Assembly (NCBI GenBank): GCA_934454035.1
Contig: CAKSFY010000002.1
Coordinates: 1-57,570, forward strand
Direction: 5' to 3'
DNA from: an uncultured Clostridia bacterium
GTDB lineage: Bacteria > Bacillota > Clostridia > UBA1381
Length of the DNA: 57,570 nt
Shown here: piece after piece, positions 1-8,108 of the stretch
Position numbering within the stretch: position 1 is the stretch's first letter
Layout of the letters: every line of letters begins with the position of its first letter
Position numbers and translations under genes: made by a program
The notes under the pieces: generated by a model
What the model was told of the DNA's origin: nothing
Database searches by the model: none
What the model saw: the letters and a program-made list of their open reading frames with translations, nothing else

Positions 1-1289
1 GGGATTACGGTCCTTTGGGTGTTGAATTTAAAAATAATGTAAAAAAAGCTTGGTGGAAAAAGTTCATACAGGAATCAAAATATAATGTTGGTGTGGACTG
101 CGCAATTCTGATGAATCCGCAGACGTGGGTTGCATCGGGACATGTAGGCGGATTTTCCGACCCTCTTATGGACTGCCGCGAATGTAAAGCACGTCACAGA
201 GCTGACAAGCTGATTGAAGATTATGCATTTCAAAACGGTGAAAATCTTGTTGTTGACGGCTGGAGCAATGAGAAAATGACGCAGTATATCGAGGACAACA
301 ATATTCCGTGTCCCGAGTGCGGAAAGCATAACTTTACACCGATTCGCCAGTTTAATCTGATGTTCAAGACATTTCAGGGCGTTACCGAGGATTCAACCTC
401 AACGGTATATTTAAGACCTGAAACCGCTCAGGGTATATTTGTAAACTTTAAAAATGTACAAAGAACTTCAAGAAAAAAGGTTCCGTTCGGAATAGGTCAG
501 GTAGGCAAATCTTTCAGAAATGAAATTACACCGGGCAATTTTACTTTCAGAACACGTGAGTTTGAGCAAATGGAGCTTGAATTTTTCTGTGCGCCTGGTA
601 AAGATATGGAATGGTTCTATTATTGGAAAGATTTCTGCATGCAGTGGCTTTTGGCACTCGGTATGAAGAAAGAAAACCTGCGTTTCCGCGACCATTCTCC
701 GGAGGAACTTTCGCATTATTCAAATGCGACTACAGATATTGAATTTGTGTTCCCGTTCGGCTGGGGCGAGCTTTGGGGTATTGCCGACAGAACGGATTTT
801 GACTTGAAACAGCACCAGAATCATTCGGGTGAAAGCATGGAATATATCGACCCGATTACAAATGAACGCTATGTACCTTATTGTATTGAGCCGTCGCTCG
901 GTGCAGATCGTGTTGCACTTGCATTTTTGGTTGAAGCCTATGACGAAGAGGAACTCGACGGCGGTGACAGCCGTGTGGTAATGCATCTGCATCCTGCGCT
1001 TGCGCCGGTAAAAGCAGCAATTCTGCCGCTTTCGAAGAAATTATCCGAGGGTGCGTCGGCAGTATATGAAAAGCTTTCAAAACGTTTCAACTGCGAATAT
1101 GATGAAGCAGGTTCAATCGGTAAACGTTATCGCAGACAGGACGAAATAGGCACTCCGTATTGCATAACCTATGATTTCGATTCCGAAGAGGATAACTCAG
1201 TTACGGTTCGTGACCGTGATACTATGCAGCAGGAAAGAATCAAAATTGATGAATTGGAAGCATTTCTTGCCGGCAAAGTCGAGTTTTAA
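1..1289 (+). CDS. glyS: Glycyl-tRNA synthetase, 5'-truncated by the window edge
   Basis: Class II glycyl-tRNA synthetase of the single-chain dimeric type, which charges tRNA-Gly in the cytoplasm. The reading frame is already open at base 3 (DYGPLGVEF), a conserved motif near the N-terminus of the family, so only the first few dozen residues are missing; 428 residues are visible. Motif 2 is seen in the stretch FRNEITPGNFTFRTREFEQ, and the late ERVALAF-like segment reads ADRVALAFL. Cysteine pairs (CREC, CPEC) belong to the family's zinc-like insertion. The C-terminal 120 residues match the anticodon-binding domain (GKRYRRQDEIGTPYCITYD). The TAA stop is followed 15 bases later by mscL in the same direction. 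Identity is secure; the true start is outside the window. Confidence 0.96.
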   Translation, partial: DYGPLGVEFKNNVKKAWWKKFIQESKYNVGVDCAILMNPQTWVASGHVGGFSDPLMDCRECKARHRADKLIEDYAFQNGENLVVDGWSNEKMTQYIEDNNIPCPECGKHNFTPIRQFNLMFKTFQGVTEDSTSTVYLRPETAQGIFVNFKNVQRTSRKKVPFGIGQVGKSFRNEITPGNFTFRTREFEQMELEFFCAPGKDMEWFYYWKDFCMQWLLALGMKKENLRFRDHSPEELSHYSNATTDIEFVFPFGWGELWGIADRTDFDLKQHQNHSGESMEYIDPITNERYVPYCIEPSLGADRVALAFLVEAYDEEELDGGDSRVVMHLHPALAPVKAAILPLSKKLSEGASAVYEKLSKRFNCEYDEAGSIGKRYRRQDEIGTPYCITYDFDSEEDNSVTVRDRDTMQQERIKIDELEAFLAGKVEF

Positions 1290-1304
1290 CCGGGGGATAA
1301 AATT

Positions 1305-1712
1305 ATGTCCGTAATTAAAGAATTCAGAGAATTTATATCAAGGGGCAGCGTTGTGGACATGGCTGTCGGTGTTGTGATAGGCGGAGCGTTTAACAGTATT
1401 GTCACTGCATTCACCGGTTGTATTCTTACTCCGCTGATAAGCTGTATCACAGGTAAGGTGAATATCAGCAGCCTATCATTGGTTATAAGCGAAGAACTGA
1501 AAATTCCATACGGAGAATTTTTGCAGTCGGTGATTAACTTTCTTTTGACGGCGGCGGTTTTATTCTTGTTTATCAAACTGATTAATTCAATCAGAAGAGG
1601 AATGGAAAAACTTGAGGGCTCAAAGCAGGAGGAAGAACAAGAAGAGGAAACAAAGCCGACAACTGAGGAATTGCTTGGTGAAATTCTTGAAATAATGAAA
1701 AAAGACGAATAG
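1305..1712 (+). CDS. mscL: Large-conductance mechanosensitive channel
   Basis: Homopentameric membrane channel that opens at high membrane tension and releases solutes during hypo-osmotic shock. The 135-residue product has the family's usual length. The N-terminal amphipathic helix and first membrane helix are recognisable (EFREFISRGSVVDMAVGVVIGGAF), a second membrane helix lies at about residues 70-90 (VINFLLTAAVLFLFIKLI), and the cytoplasmic tail is highly acidic and charged, as in MscL. The ATG at 1305 is preceded by a GGGGG-type ribosome site (ccgggggataaaatt). It sits 15 bases after glyS and is closed by a terminator, so it is probably the last gene of that transcript. Confidence 0.95.
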   Translation: MSVIKEFREFISRGSVVDMAVGVVIGGAFNSIVTAFTGCILTPLISCITGKVNISSLSLVISEELKIPYGEFLQSVINFLLTAAVLFLFIKLINSIRRGMEKLEGSKQEEEQEEETKPTTEELLGEILEIMKKDE

Positions 1713-1719
1713 TAAGAAT

Positions 1720-1761
1720 AGCGGAATTGCGGTATATTTTTCTGTAATTCCGCTGTTTTTT
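1720..1761 (+). terminator. Rho-independent terminator after mscL
   Basis: A 9-bp stem AGCGGAATT / AATTCCGCT (1720-1728 with 1746-1754) is followed by G and a run of six T. It lies 7 bases after the mscL stop codon and separates glyS-mscL from the next promoter. Confidence 0.85.
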
Positions 1762-1792
1762 ATATAATTTACAAAATATTTACACAAAACAG

Positions 1793-1821
1793 TTGTATCG
1801 AAGCAAAATTTGTGATAAAAT
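1793..1821 (+). promoter_or_regulatory. Predicted vegetative promoter for the DUF624-mnmG unit
   Basis: TTGTAT (1793-1798), a 17-bp spacer and TAAAAT (1816-1821). It lies just after the mscL terminator and about 40 bases before the GGAGGA ribosome site at 1851. An in-frame ATG at 1792-1794 falls inside the -35 box, which argues for the downstream start at 1862. Confidence 0.6.
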
Positions 1822-1861
1822 AATTCTATATGCCGAAATATCGGCTAAACGGAGGAATAAT

Positions 1862-2740
1862 ATGGCTATTTTTAAATTTAATTATGACAAAGAGGGCAAG
1901 GGTATAGATAAAAATGCCCCCGAAAAAAACATTTTTTACACTTACTTTGAATCTTTTATAAGAAATTTTTGGAATCTGATTAAGGTGAATTTTATATATG
2001 TTGCGGCGAGTATTCCAATGCTTCTGATTTTGGGAGCGATTTTTGCCGGATTTGTTTATCCGAATATAAGCGGTCAGGTGACGGAATATATTGCAAAATC
2101 AGGAATAGCCGAACCGACGCAGGCAGAAGCGACTTACATTGGCGTTTTTATGTCACTGTTTGTGACTGAGTTGCTTTTGATTATCGGTTCAGGCCCTGCA
2201 TCGGCATATTTCGCTTATGCCGCAAAATGCATGGCAACGGAAGAACACGTTTGGATATGGAGCGATTTTAAAAATAAATTCAAGGAAAATTTTAAGCAGA
2301 GTATGATTGTTTCGATAATCGATATTGTAGTGGTTACGCTGCTGATTTTCTCAACGTTTTTTTACACATCGGCATATGCCGAAACGGGCAATATTTTGTT
2401 TTTTGTAATGCGAACGCTTTTGTTTGTTGTTGCAATTTTATATTGCTTTATGCACGGATATATTTATCAGTTCATGGTAACATTTGAGAATAAGCTTTCC
2501 GTAATATATAAAAATGCGTTTATAATGGCTGTCGCAAAGCTGCCGCAGAATCTTTTCTGCACTGCCGTATCGGTGCTTTTTACTTATTTTGTGTTTACGG
2601 TGCTCAATCCCGTATTCTCAATTATTCTTTTGTTTGTGATTTGGTATGCGCTGATGCGTTATCCCATGGAATTTTGTGCTGCAAGAAGCATAAAAAAATT
2701 AATCATTGATAAGCAGCCGGAGAAAGGACTTGAAGATTAA
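1862..2740 (+). CDS. DUF624 (YesL-like) polytopic membrane protein
   Basis: Integral membrane protein of the DUF624/YesL family, whose members often lie near carbohydrate genes but whose biochemical role is not established. The 292-residue product has about five or six hydrophobic segments, for example at residues 43-62 (FIYVAASIPMLLILGAIFAG), 90-115 and 150-175, and a long one near the C-terminus. The N-terminal part (FYTYFESFIRNFWNLIKVN) is typical of the family. The start at 1862 is chosen because it follows GGAGGAATAAT. The stop TAA overlaps the mnmG ATG by one base (TAATG), so the two genes are translationally coupled. Family assignment is fairly confident; function is unknown. Confidence 0.8.
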   Translation: MAIFKFNYDKEGKGIDKNAPEKNIFYTYFESFIRNFWNLIKVNFIYVAASIPMLLILGAIFAGFVYPNISGQVTEYIAKSGIAEPTQAEATYIGVFMSLFVTELLLIIGSGPASAYFAYAAKCMATEEHVWIWSDFKNKFKENFKQSMIVSIIDIVVVTLLIFSTFFYTSAYAETGNILFFVMRTLLFVVAILYCFMHGYIYQFMVTFENKLSVIYKNAFIMAVAKLPQNLFCTAVSVLFTYFVFTVLNPVFSIILLFVIWYALMRYPMEFCAARSIKKLIIDKQPEKGLED

Positions 2741-4605
2741 TGGATTATATTGAAGCTTTTGACGTTGCCGTGATAGGTGCAGGTCATGCAGGAATAGAAG
2801 CGGCGCTTGCTGCGGCAAGATTGGGATTGAAAACGGTTATGTTTTCAATCAGCCTGGATGCGATAGGAAATCTTCCGTGCAATCCGAGTATAGGCGGAAC
2901 CGCGAAAGGGCATTTGGTACGCGAAGTTGACGCACTCGGCGGAGAGATGGGAAAAGCAGCTGATGATACTTTTATTCAGTCAAAGATGCTTAATGTCGGA
3001 AAAGGACCGGCGGTTCATTCCCTGAGATGCCAGATAGACAGAAAACGCTATCATATCCGTATGAAAAAAGCCGTTGAGGAACAGGAAAACCTGCAGGTTA
3101 AACAGGCAGAAATTGTTGATATTCTGACAGAGGATAATTCGGTTTGCGGAGTGGTAACTCATCTGGGTACGGCGTACAGAGTCAAAGCGGTTATTGTATC
3201 TACGGGTACATATTTAAGAGGAAAGGTCTTAATCGGCGAATATTCGAGGGAAAGCGGACCGGACGGAACTTTCCCGGCAAATAAGCTTTCGGAAAATCTT
3301 AAAAGACTGGGTGTGGAACTCAGGAGATTTAAAACAGGCACCCCGGCAAGAGTGCACGGTAATTCGCTGAATTATGAAGAAATGGAAAGGGAAGAAGGCG
3401 ATGAGCGTATAGTACCGTTTTCATTTGAGACGGTTAATCCCGGAGAAAATGTTGCTCCGTGCTATATGACATATACAAATGAGGAAACTCATAAAATAAT
3501 AATGGAAAACATTCATCTTGCGCCTATGTACAGCGGCAGAGCGGAGGGAGTGGGAGCAAGATACTGCCCGTCAATTGAGGATAAGGTCATGCGTTTTAAA
3601 GGCAAAAACCGTCATCAGCTTTTTATGGAGCCGATGGGGCTTGATACTAAAGAAATGTATGCTCAAGGGATAAGCACCGGACTTCCCGAAGCGGTTCAGC
3701 TGAAAATGCTGAGGACCATAAAGGGACTTGAAAATGTGGAAATAATGCGCCCTGCTTATGCAATAGAGTATGATTGCTGCGACCCGACACAGCTTTATCC
3801 GACGCTTGAGTTTAAAAAGATTTCGGGACTTTACGGAGCCGGGCAGTTCAACGGAACAAGCGGATATGAGGAGGCGGCGTCACAGGGACTTGTCGCCGGT
3901 ATAAATGCGGCACTTAAATTAAAGGGTGAAGAGCCTATGATTCTTGACCGTTCACAGGGGTATATCGGAACACTTGTAGATGACCTTGTCACAAAAGGAA
4001 CGAATGAGCCGTACAGAATGATGACCTCGCGGTCGGAGTACAGACTTTTGTTAAGGCAGGATAATGCCGATGAACGGCTTACTCCGATTGGTTACAGAGT
4101 CGGACTTATAAGCGAAAAACGGTATAAGAAATTTCTTGAAAAAGAAGAAATGGTGGAAAATGAAATAAAAAGACTTTCCGGGTATGTTGTGCCGCCGTCT
4201 GCGGCGAATCCAATTTTGAAAAGAAACGGTACTGCCGAGGTGGTGACCGGGATAAGGCTTTCGGAAATGATAAAAAGACCGCAGCTTAATTACGAAAAAA
4301 TTGCCGAAGCGGATATAGAAAGACCGGAGCTTCCGTATGAAGTATGGGAACAGGCAGAGATAAGACTTAAATATGACGGATATATCAACAGGCAGAAAAT
4401 TCAGGTTGAACAGTTTAAAAAGCTTGAATCAAAAACGCTGCCGCAGGATACCGATTATTCCGAAATTCACGGACTAAGACTCGAAGCACGCCAAAAACTT
4501 AATAAAATCAGACCTGCATCACTCGGTCAGGCATCACGCATTTCGGGAGTGTCGCCTGCGGATATTTCAGTGCTGATTGTGTGGCTTGAAGGTCAAAGAA
4601 AATAA
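2740..4605 (+). CDS. mnmG: tRNA uridine-5-carboxymethylaminomethyl modification enzyme MnmG (GidA)
   Basis: FAD-dependent protein that works with the GTPase MnmE to place the carboxymethylaminomethyl group on wobble uridine 34 of several tRNAs. The 621-residue length is normal. The Rossmann FAD-binding motif is at the N-terminus (VIGAGHAGIEAALAAARLG), followed by the conserved segment NPSIGGTAKGHLVREVDALGG cut here as NPSIGGTAKGHL, and the GQFNGTSGYEEAASQGL motif late in the core. The C-terminal helical domain that contacts tRNA and MnmE is present (RPASLGQASRISGVSPADI). It overlaps the preceding DUF624 gene by one base. mnmE is not in the window. Confidence 0.97.
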   Translation: MDYIEAFDVAVIGAGHAGIEAALAAARLGLKTVMFSISLDAIGNLPCNPSIGGTAKGHLVREVDALGGEMGKAADDTFIQSKMLNVGKGPAVHSLRCQIDRKRYHIRMKKAVEEQENLQVKQAEIVDILTEDNSVCGVVTHLGTAYRVKAVIVSTGTYLRGKVLIGEYSRESGPDGTFPANKLSENLKRLGVELRRFKTGTPARVHGNSLNYEEMEREEGDERIVPFSFETVNPGENVAPCYMTYTNEETHKIIMENIHLAPMYSGRAEGVGARYCPSIEDKVMRFKGKNRHQLFMEPMGLDTKEMYAQGISTGLPEAVQLKMLRTIKGLENVEIMRPAYAIEYDCCDPTQLYPTLEFKKISGLYGAGQFNGTSGYEEAASQGLVAGINAALKLKGEEPMILDRSQGYIGTLVDDLVTKGTNEPYRMMTSRSEYRLLLRQDNADERLTPIGYRVGLISEKRYKKFLEKEEMVENEIKRLSGYVVPPSAANPILKRNGTAEVVTGIRLSEMIKRPQLNYEKIAEADIERPELPYEVWEQAEIRLKYDGYINRQKIQVEQFKKLESKTLPQDTDYSEIHGLRLEARQKLNKIRPASLGQASRISGVSPADISVLIVWLEGQRK

Positions 4606-4615
4606 AATTTAATAC

Positions 4616-4644
4616 TTGCAATTTGCAAAAAAAAATGATATAAT
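4616..4644 (+). promoter_or_regulatory. Predicted promoter of the eutS-eutP-ireB operon
   Basis: TTGCAA (4616-4621), a 17-bp spacer rich in A, and a consensus TATAAT (4639-4644). It starts 11 bases after the mnmG stop. A start point near 4651 would leave a leader of only about 17-26 bases before eutS. Confidence 0.75.
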
Positions 4645-4667
4645 ATTTACAATAGTGTTGGATTGGA

Positions 4668-5060
4668 ATGATAAAAATGGATTCGGATAAATTGAATATA
4701 GGCTCAAATTCCGATAAACAGAGAATTATTCAGGAGCTTGTTCCGGGTAAACAAATTACGCTTGCCCATATAATCGCGGCACCTGATGAGATTTTGTACA
4801 GAAAGCTCGGACTTGACCCAAAAGTAGACTATAGGAATGCGGCAATAGGAATATTGACGGTAAGCCCTGCAGAAACGGCGGTTATAGCGGCTGATATTGC
4901 TATGAAAGCGTCCAATGTAGAACTGGGATTTGTAGACCGCTTCAGCGGCACACTGATTGTGACCGGCATGGTTGCCGATACGGAGGCCGCAATTTGCGCG
5001 GTTGTGGATTATGTCAAAAACAAGCTTGGCTTTTCCTCCTGCGAGGTTACAAAGACCTGA
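4668..5060 (+). CDS. eutS: EutS-type bacterial microcompartment shell protein
   Basis: Small BMC-domain shell protein of the EutS/PduU class, which forms hexameric tiles of the ethanolamine-utilisation compartment. The core is strongly EutS-like: RIIQELVPGKQITLAHII near residues 19-36, then AIGILTVSPAETAVIAADIA, and LGFVDRFSGTLIVTG. The product is 130 residues from ATG 4668, or 127 from ATG 4677; the latter has GGA nine bases upstream, but neither start has a strong ribosome site. An N-terminal extension of about 15 residues precedes the usual start of the family. It overlaps eutP by one base (TGATG). No other shell protein, ethanolamine ammonia-lyase or aldehyde enzyme gene lies in this window, which is unusual for a shell gene. 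Confidence 0.9.
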   Translation: MIKMDSDKLNIGSNSDKQRIIQELVPGKQITLAHIIAAPDEILYRKLGLDPKVDYRNAAIGILTVSPAETAVIAADIAMKASNVELGFVDRFSGTLIVTGMVADTEAAICAVVDYVKNKLGFSSCEVTKT

Positions 5061-5524
5061 TGAAAAAAATAATTTTTATGGGCAGAACAGGCTGCGGAAA
5101 AACAACGTTAACCCAGGCACTGAAGGGTGAAAAAATTGAGTATGAAAAAACTCAGTATGTGAATAATTATGATGTTATTATTGATACACCCGGAGAATAT
5201 ATTGAGACAAGAACGCTGGGAGCGGCATTGGCTATGTATACATTTGAAGCTGATGTTGTCGGTCTGCTTTTGAGCGCCTGCGAGCCGTACTCGCTTTACA
5301 GTCCGTGCGTTACACCGCTTGCAAACCGTGATGTAATCGGAATAGTTACAAAGATTGATGCAGAGGACGCAAATCCCGGGAGAGCAGCAAGCTGGCTTAA
5401 GCTTGCCGGTTGCGAAAAGATTTTTTTTGTAAGTTCATACGAGAATAAGGGCATTTGCGATATTCTTGAATATTTAAAAGAGGACGGAGATATTCTTCCG
5501 TGGGAAAAGACCGAAAAGGAGTGA
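5060..5524 (+). CDS. eutP: EutP/PduV-family small GTPase
   Basis: Ras-like P-loop protein of the EutP/PduV family, encoded in ethanolamine and propanediol microcompartment operons; acetate kinase activity has been reported for a EutP and a role in compartment positioning for PduV. At 154 residues it has normal length. The P-loop GRTGCGKTTL (residues 7-16), the switch-II-like DTPGEY and the guanine-specificity motif TKID are all visible. The ATG at 5060 overlaps the eutS stop, so the frame that extends upstream to 4994 is not used. IreB follows after 5 bases. Its only microcompartment partner here is EutS. Confidence 0.9.
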   Translation: MKKIIFMGRTGCGKTTLTQALKGEKIEYEKTQYVNNYDVIIDTPGEYIETRTLGAALAMYTFEADVVGLLLSACEPYSLYSPCVTPLANRDVIGIVTKIDAEDANPGRAASWLKLAGCEKIFFVSSYENKGICDILEYLKEDGDILPWEKTEKE

Positions 5525-5529
5525 TTTGC

Positions 5530-5781
5530 ATGGATATGGATAACACCAGAAAAATCAATATCGGAATTGACAGGGAAACTGAGGTTCACGATATAATTTC
5601 GAGTGTGTACAGCGCTTTGAAAATTAAAGGCTATGACCCGATAAGCCAGATTGTCGGATATTTAATTTCCGGTGATCCGACGTATATTACAAGCTATGAC
5701 GGGGCAAGAGGTAAAATTGTCCGCATCGAGCGCGATGAGCTTATGGAAGAGCTCGTAAAAAACTATATTAAAGGACTTTGA
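5530..5781 (+). CDS. ireB: IreB family regulatory phosphoprotein (UPF0297/DUF965)
   Basis: Small cytoplasmic protein of the IreB/YrzL family; in Enterococcus IreB is a substrate of the PASTA kinase IreK and a negative regulator of cephalosporin resistance. The 83-residue product carries the signature GYDPISQIVGYLISGDPTYI, then ARGKI and ERDELMEELVKNYI. The start at 5530 is set by AAAGGAG eight bases upstream. One threonine lies in the N-terminal tail (MDMDNTRK), the region phosphorylated in the enterococcal protein. The usual Firmicutes neighbours (alaS and ruvX) are absent; instead it follows eutS-eutP and precedes a PHP phosphatase. Confidence 0.9.
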   Translation: MDMDNTRKINIGIDRETEVHDIISSVYSALKIKGYDPISQIVGYLISGDPTYITSYDGARGKIVRIERDELMEELVKNYIKGL

Positions 5782-5810
5782 TTTTTGCCGGTATTCGGGA
5801 GGTGACGATT

Positions 5811-6563
5811 TTGGTAGATATACATTCGCATATATTACCCGGCATCGACGATGGTTCGGAATCTGTTGAAATGAGTATTCAAATGCTCAGGGACAGTATG
5901 GCACAGGGAGTTGATACTGTCATTTCCACATCGCATTGCTACCTCCGCGAGGAATCGGATATAGATGCTTTTTTGGAAAAAAGGCAAAAAAGCTATGATA
6001 TATTGACTAAGGCTGTACAAAAAGAAAAAAATCCGCTTCCGAAAATCAGACTCGGCGCAGAAGTTCGTATTGAAAATGATGTGTCCCGCTTTAAAAATCT
6101 TGAAAAGCTATGTATAGAGGGTACAAATTACATATTGATTGAGATGTCATATTCCAAGTGGCATCAGTCTGTTTATGACGCGCTTTATTCCATGACGCTT
6201 AAAAATATGAGGCCGGTCATGGCGCATATTGAAAGATTTTTTGCTAATGAAAAAGAGTTTGAAAATTTGAGGGATATAGACCTTGCGTATCAGATAAATG
6301 CGGATTCGTTTTTGAATCCTGCCGACAGAAAAGCGGTAGCTTATCTGCTACGCCGCGGAATGGCAAACGTTATCGGAAGCGATATGCATAATACAACTGT
6401 CAGAGTGCAGAGACTTAAAGCGGCATATGAAAAAATAGAAAAGGATTTCGGCAGCGAATGTGCACGCTATTTTGAACAAAATTCATATTCAATACCGAAT
6501 AATGAGTATTTGGAGTATTCCGGTTTTAAAAAACTGGGATTTTTTGAGAAACGAAGAAAATAG
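5811..6563 (+). CDS. CpsB/YwqE-type PHP-domain protein-tyrosine phosphatase
   Basis: Metal-dependent phosphatase of the PHP superfamily, of the type that dephosphorylates capsule-synthesis tyrosine kinases. The first metal-binding motif is immediately N-terminal (DIHSHILPGIDDGS), followed by a His in TSHCY, a Glu in GAEVRI, HIERF, and the late Asp-His pair in GSDMHN. The length of 250 residues is normal. Translation is assigned to TTG 5811, which follows GGGAGGTGA at 5798-5806; an earlier in-frame TTG at 5778 lacks a ribosome site. No capsule synthesis or BY-kinase gene is nearby, so the substrate cannot be inferred. It ends 1 base before the convergent membrane protein. Confidence 0.85.
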   Translation: MVDIHSHILPGIDDGSESVEMSIQMLRDSMAQGVDTVISTSHCYLREESDIDAFLEKRQKSYDILTKAVQKEKNPLPKIRLGAEVRIENDVSRFKNLEKLCIEGTNYILIEMSYSKWHQSVYDALYSMTLKNMRPVMAHIERFFANEKEFENLRDIDLAYQINADSFLNPADRKAVAYLLRRGMANVIGSDMHNTTVRVQRLKAAYEKIEKDFGSECARYFEQNSYSIPNNEYLEYSGFKKLGFFEKRRK

Positions 6564-6564
6564 A

Positions 6565-7116
6565 CTAATCATTTTTAGAAAGAACCGATTTCCATTTTTT
6601 TGTTTCTTCATCGCTTTGCTTATAAAATGATGAAAAATAACGGGTTATTGCAGCTTCAATTACAATGACTGCCGAGTGAAACAAGATAAGCAGTATTTTG
6701 CTCAGAATATCAATCGGACCTTGTCTGTACCAAAATAAAGCGATTATTGCTGCGGAAATAACCAGCAAATCGCTTTTTGAAGCATAGTAAAAAAGCCTGT
6801 CGGAAAAATTGCCGGGGTATGCTTTTTTAAATCGGTTGTTGTGCGATTCCCATTTAACATTGGTTTTATCTTCGAGATATGCCGTTATATAACCGTTTAT
6901 ATGAGCTGCTGCTTTGCGCAGACGGACTATTCTCAGTGATATGGGTATTATAATTAAAAGGGCAATGTTTAGAATCATGTTGGCTGAAACGGCAAATGCT
7001 GCCGCAATTACAGCAATTACTGTGGTATAGCAAAACCGTATGTGTGTATCCTGACGTTCGAGAAGGCTTAACTGTTCATTTTGCCGCATTAAAAGCTCTT
7101 GCATATAATTATCCAT
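6565..7116 (-). CDS. Small membrane protein of unknown function
   Basis: I do not recognise a family. The 183-residue product has two hydrophobic hairpins: residues 29-63 (CYTTVIAVIAAAFAV then NMILNIALLIIIPISL) and residues 115-160 (LLVISAAIIALFW and ILLILFHSAVIVIEAAI), giving about four membrane segments with charged cytoplasmic-like loops and a polar N-terminal helix rich in Gln. It overlaps the end of the AraC regulator gene by 8 bases on the same strand, so it is very probably co-transcribed with it. It might sense or respond to the same signal, but nothing in the sequence shows how. Confidence 0.6.
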   Translation of the reverse strand: MDNYMQELLMRQNEQLSLLERQDTHIRFCYTTVIAVIAAAFAVSANMILNIALLIIIPISLRIVRLRKAAAHINGYITAYLEDKTNVKWESHNNRFKKAYPGNFSDRLFYYASKSDLLVISAAIIALFWYRQGPIDILSKILLILFHSAVIVIEAAITRYFSSFYKQSDEETKKWKSVLSKND

Positions 7117-7972
7117 TGTTTGTTGTCTCCTTTGAGAGATATTTTACTGCGGAGGGGGAAACTCCGCTTAACTGTTTATAGACTTTTGAAAAATACGACT
7201 GCTCCGAAAATCCGAGTGCTTCAGCGGTTTCTGTTACCGTCTTTCCTTCTTTCAAAAGCGAGGAAGCATAGCTGATTTTCATTTGCATAAAATATTTGTG
7301 TACACCCATTCCTGCGTATCTGCCGAAAATTCGTTTCAGGCTTGTTGTGCTGAGACATATATGTTCGGCAATATCATCGACGGACAGATTCTCACTTATG
7401 TGATCATGCATATATGTTACTATATTTCCGAATGTGATTGCATCGGATGTTGCCAGCAGCGGAGCAGAGCTGCCGTTTTCGGCGAGCAGCAAAAAAAGCC
7501 GGTAAAGATATACCGACACCATTTGTGAATAGGTCGGAATACTGTGGAAACGGGATATATATTGCACTTCGGTTTTGCCTTGGGCTGTGCCGGGTTTGCC
7601 GGAAACATATTCAATCAGCGATTCGATAACACGCTGCTGCTTTTCGGATAGTGAAAACACACTGTTTTTTAATACATCGCAGAGATTTCCGTCCATAGAG
7701 AAAGAGAATATAAAAAGTGTTGCGCCGGCAGGATTGTCAATATAAAATTTATGCAGTTCCATAGGCTTATGGAAAATTATGTCTCCGGGATTCAAATGGT
7801 ATACACGTTCGTCACCGGAAGCACATATATTTCCGCTGATTACATATACACACTCCCAAAAATTATGGTATTCACCGGAAAATGAGTAGCTTTTGTCAAA
7901 ATGTTTCAGAAACATTGAAAACATTTGAGTTATATTAACCTGCGGAATAATTTTATAGCCTTTGTAATTCAT
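7109..7972 (-). CDS. AraC-family transcriptional regulator with N-terminal cupin domain
   Basis: Predicted ligand-responsive transcription factor. Residues 1-120 form a cupin-like sensor domain (GEYHNFWECVYVISG, then NPGDIIFHKPMELHKF). Residues 185-285 form the two helix-turn-helix AraC domain (NLSVDDIAEHICLSTTSLKR and TVTETAEALGFSEQSYFSKV, with the family's F-K-GxSP ending YKQLSGVSPSAVK). The ATG at 7972 follows GGAGGCTAAAT. It is transcribed away from the sugar operon starting at 8109, and a 21-bp-spaced direct repeat lies between them. This arrangement suggests that it activates the divergent operon, probably in response to a sugar; the ligand is not known. Confidence 0.9.
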   Translation of the reverse strand: MNYKGYKIIPQVNITQMFSMFLKHFDKSYSFSGEYHNFWECVYVISGNICASGDERVYHLNPGDIIFHKPMELHKFYIDNPAGATLFIFSFSMDGNLCDVLKNSVFSLSEKQQRVIESLIEYVSGKPGTAQGKTEVQYISRFHSIPTYSQMVSVYLYRLFLLLAENGSSAPLLATSDAITFGNIVTYMHDHISENLSVDDIAEHICLSTTSLKRIFGRYAGMGVHKYFMQMKISYASSLLKEGKTVTETAEALGFSEQSYFSKVYKQLSGVSPSAVKYLSKETTNNG

Positions 7973-7989
7973 ATTTAGCCTCCGTGTTC

Positions 7990-8025
7990 TGGACTGAAAT
8001 TACACATAATTGGACTGAAATTACA
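7990..8025. promoter_or_regulatory. Candidate AraC operator: two 15-bp direct repeats 21 bp apart
   Basis: TGGACTGAAATTACA occurs exactly at 7990-8004 and again at 8011-8025. The centre-to-centre distance of 21 bp equals two helical turns, which is the geometry of AraC-family operators. The second copy ends where the operon's -35 hexamer begins. This is inference from position and spacing; the sites have no known match here. Confidence 0.65.
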
Positions 8026-8053
8026 TTCAAATATAATTTTAGTGTGATATAAT
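8025..8053 (+). promoter_or_regulatory. Predicted activator-dependent promoter of the sugar operon
   Basis: A consensus TATAAT at 8048-8053 has only ATTCAA at the 17-bp-spaced -35 position (8025-8030). A poor -35 touching the operator repeat fits class II activation by the neighbouring AraC regulator. Confidence 0.55.
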
Positions 8054-8108
8054 TATAGCATAAAATATTACTTTTGTAAAGTAAAAGTTAAAAAGGAGAG
8101 CTGTAATT

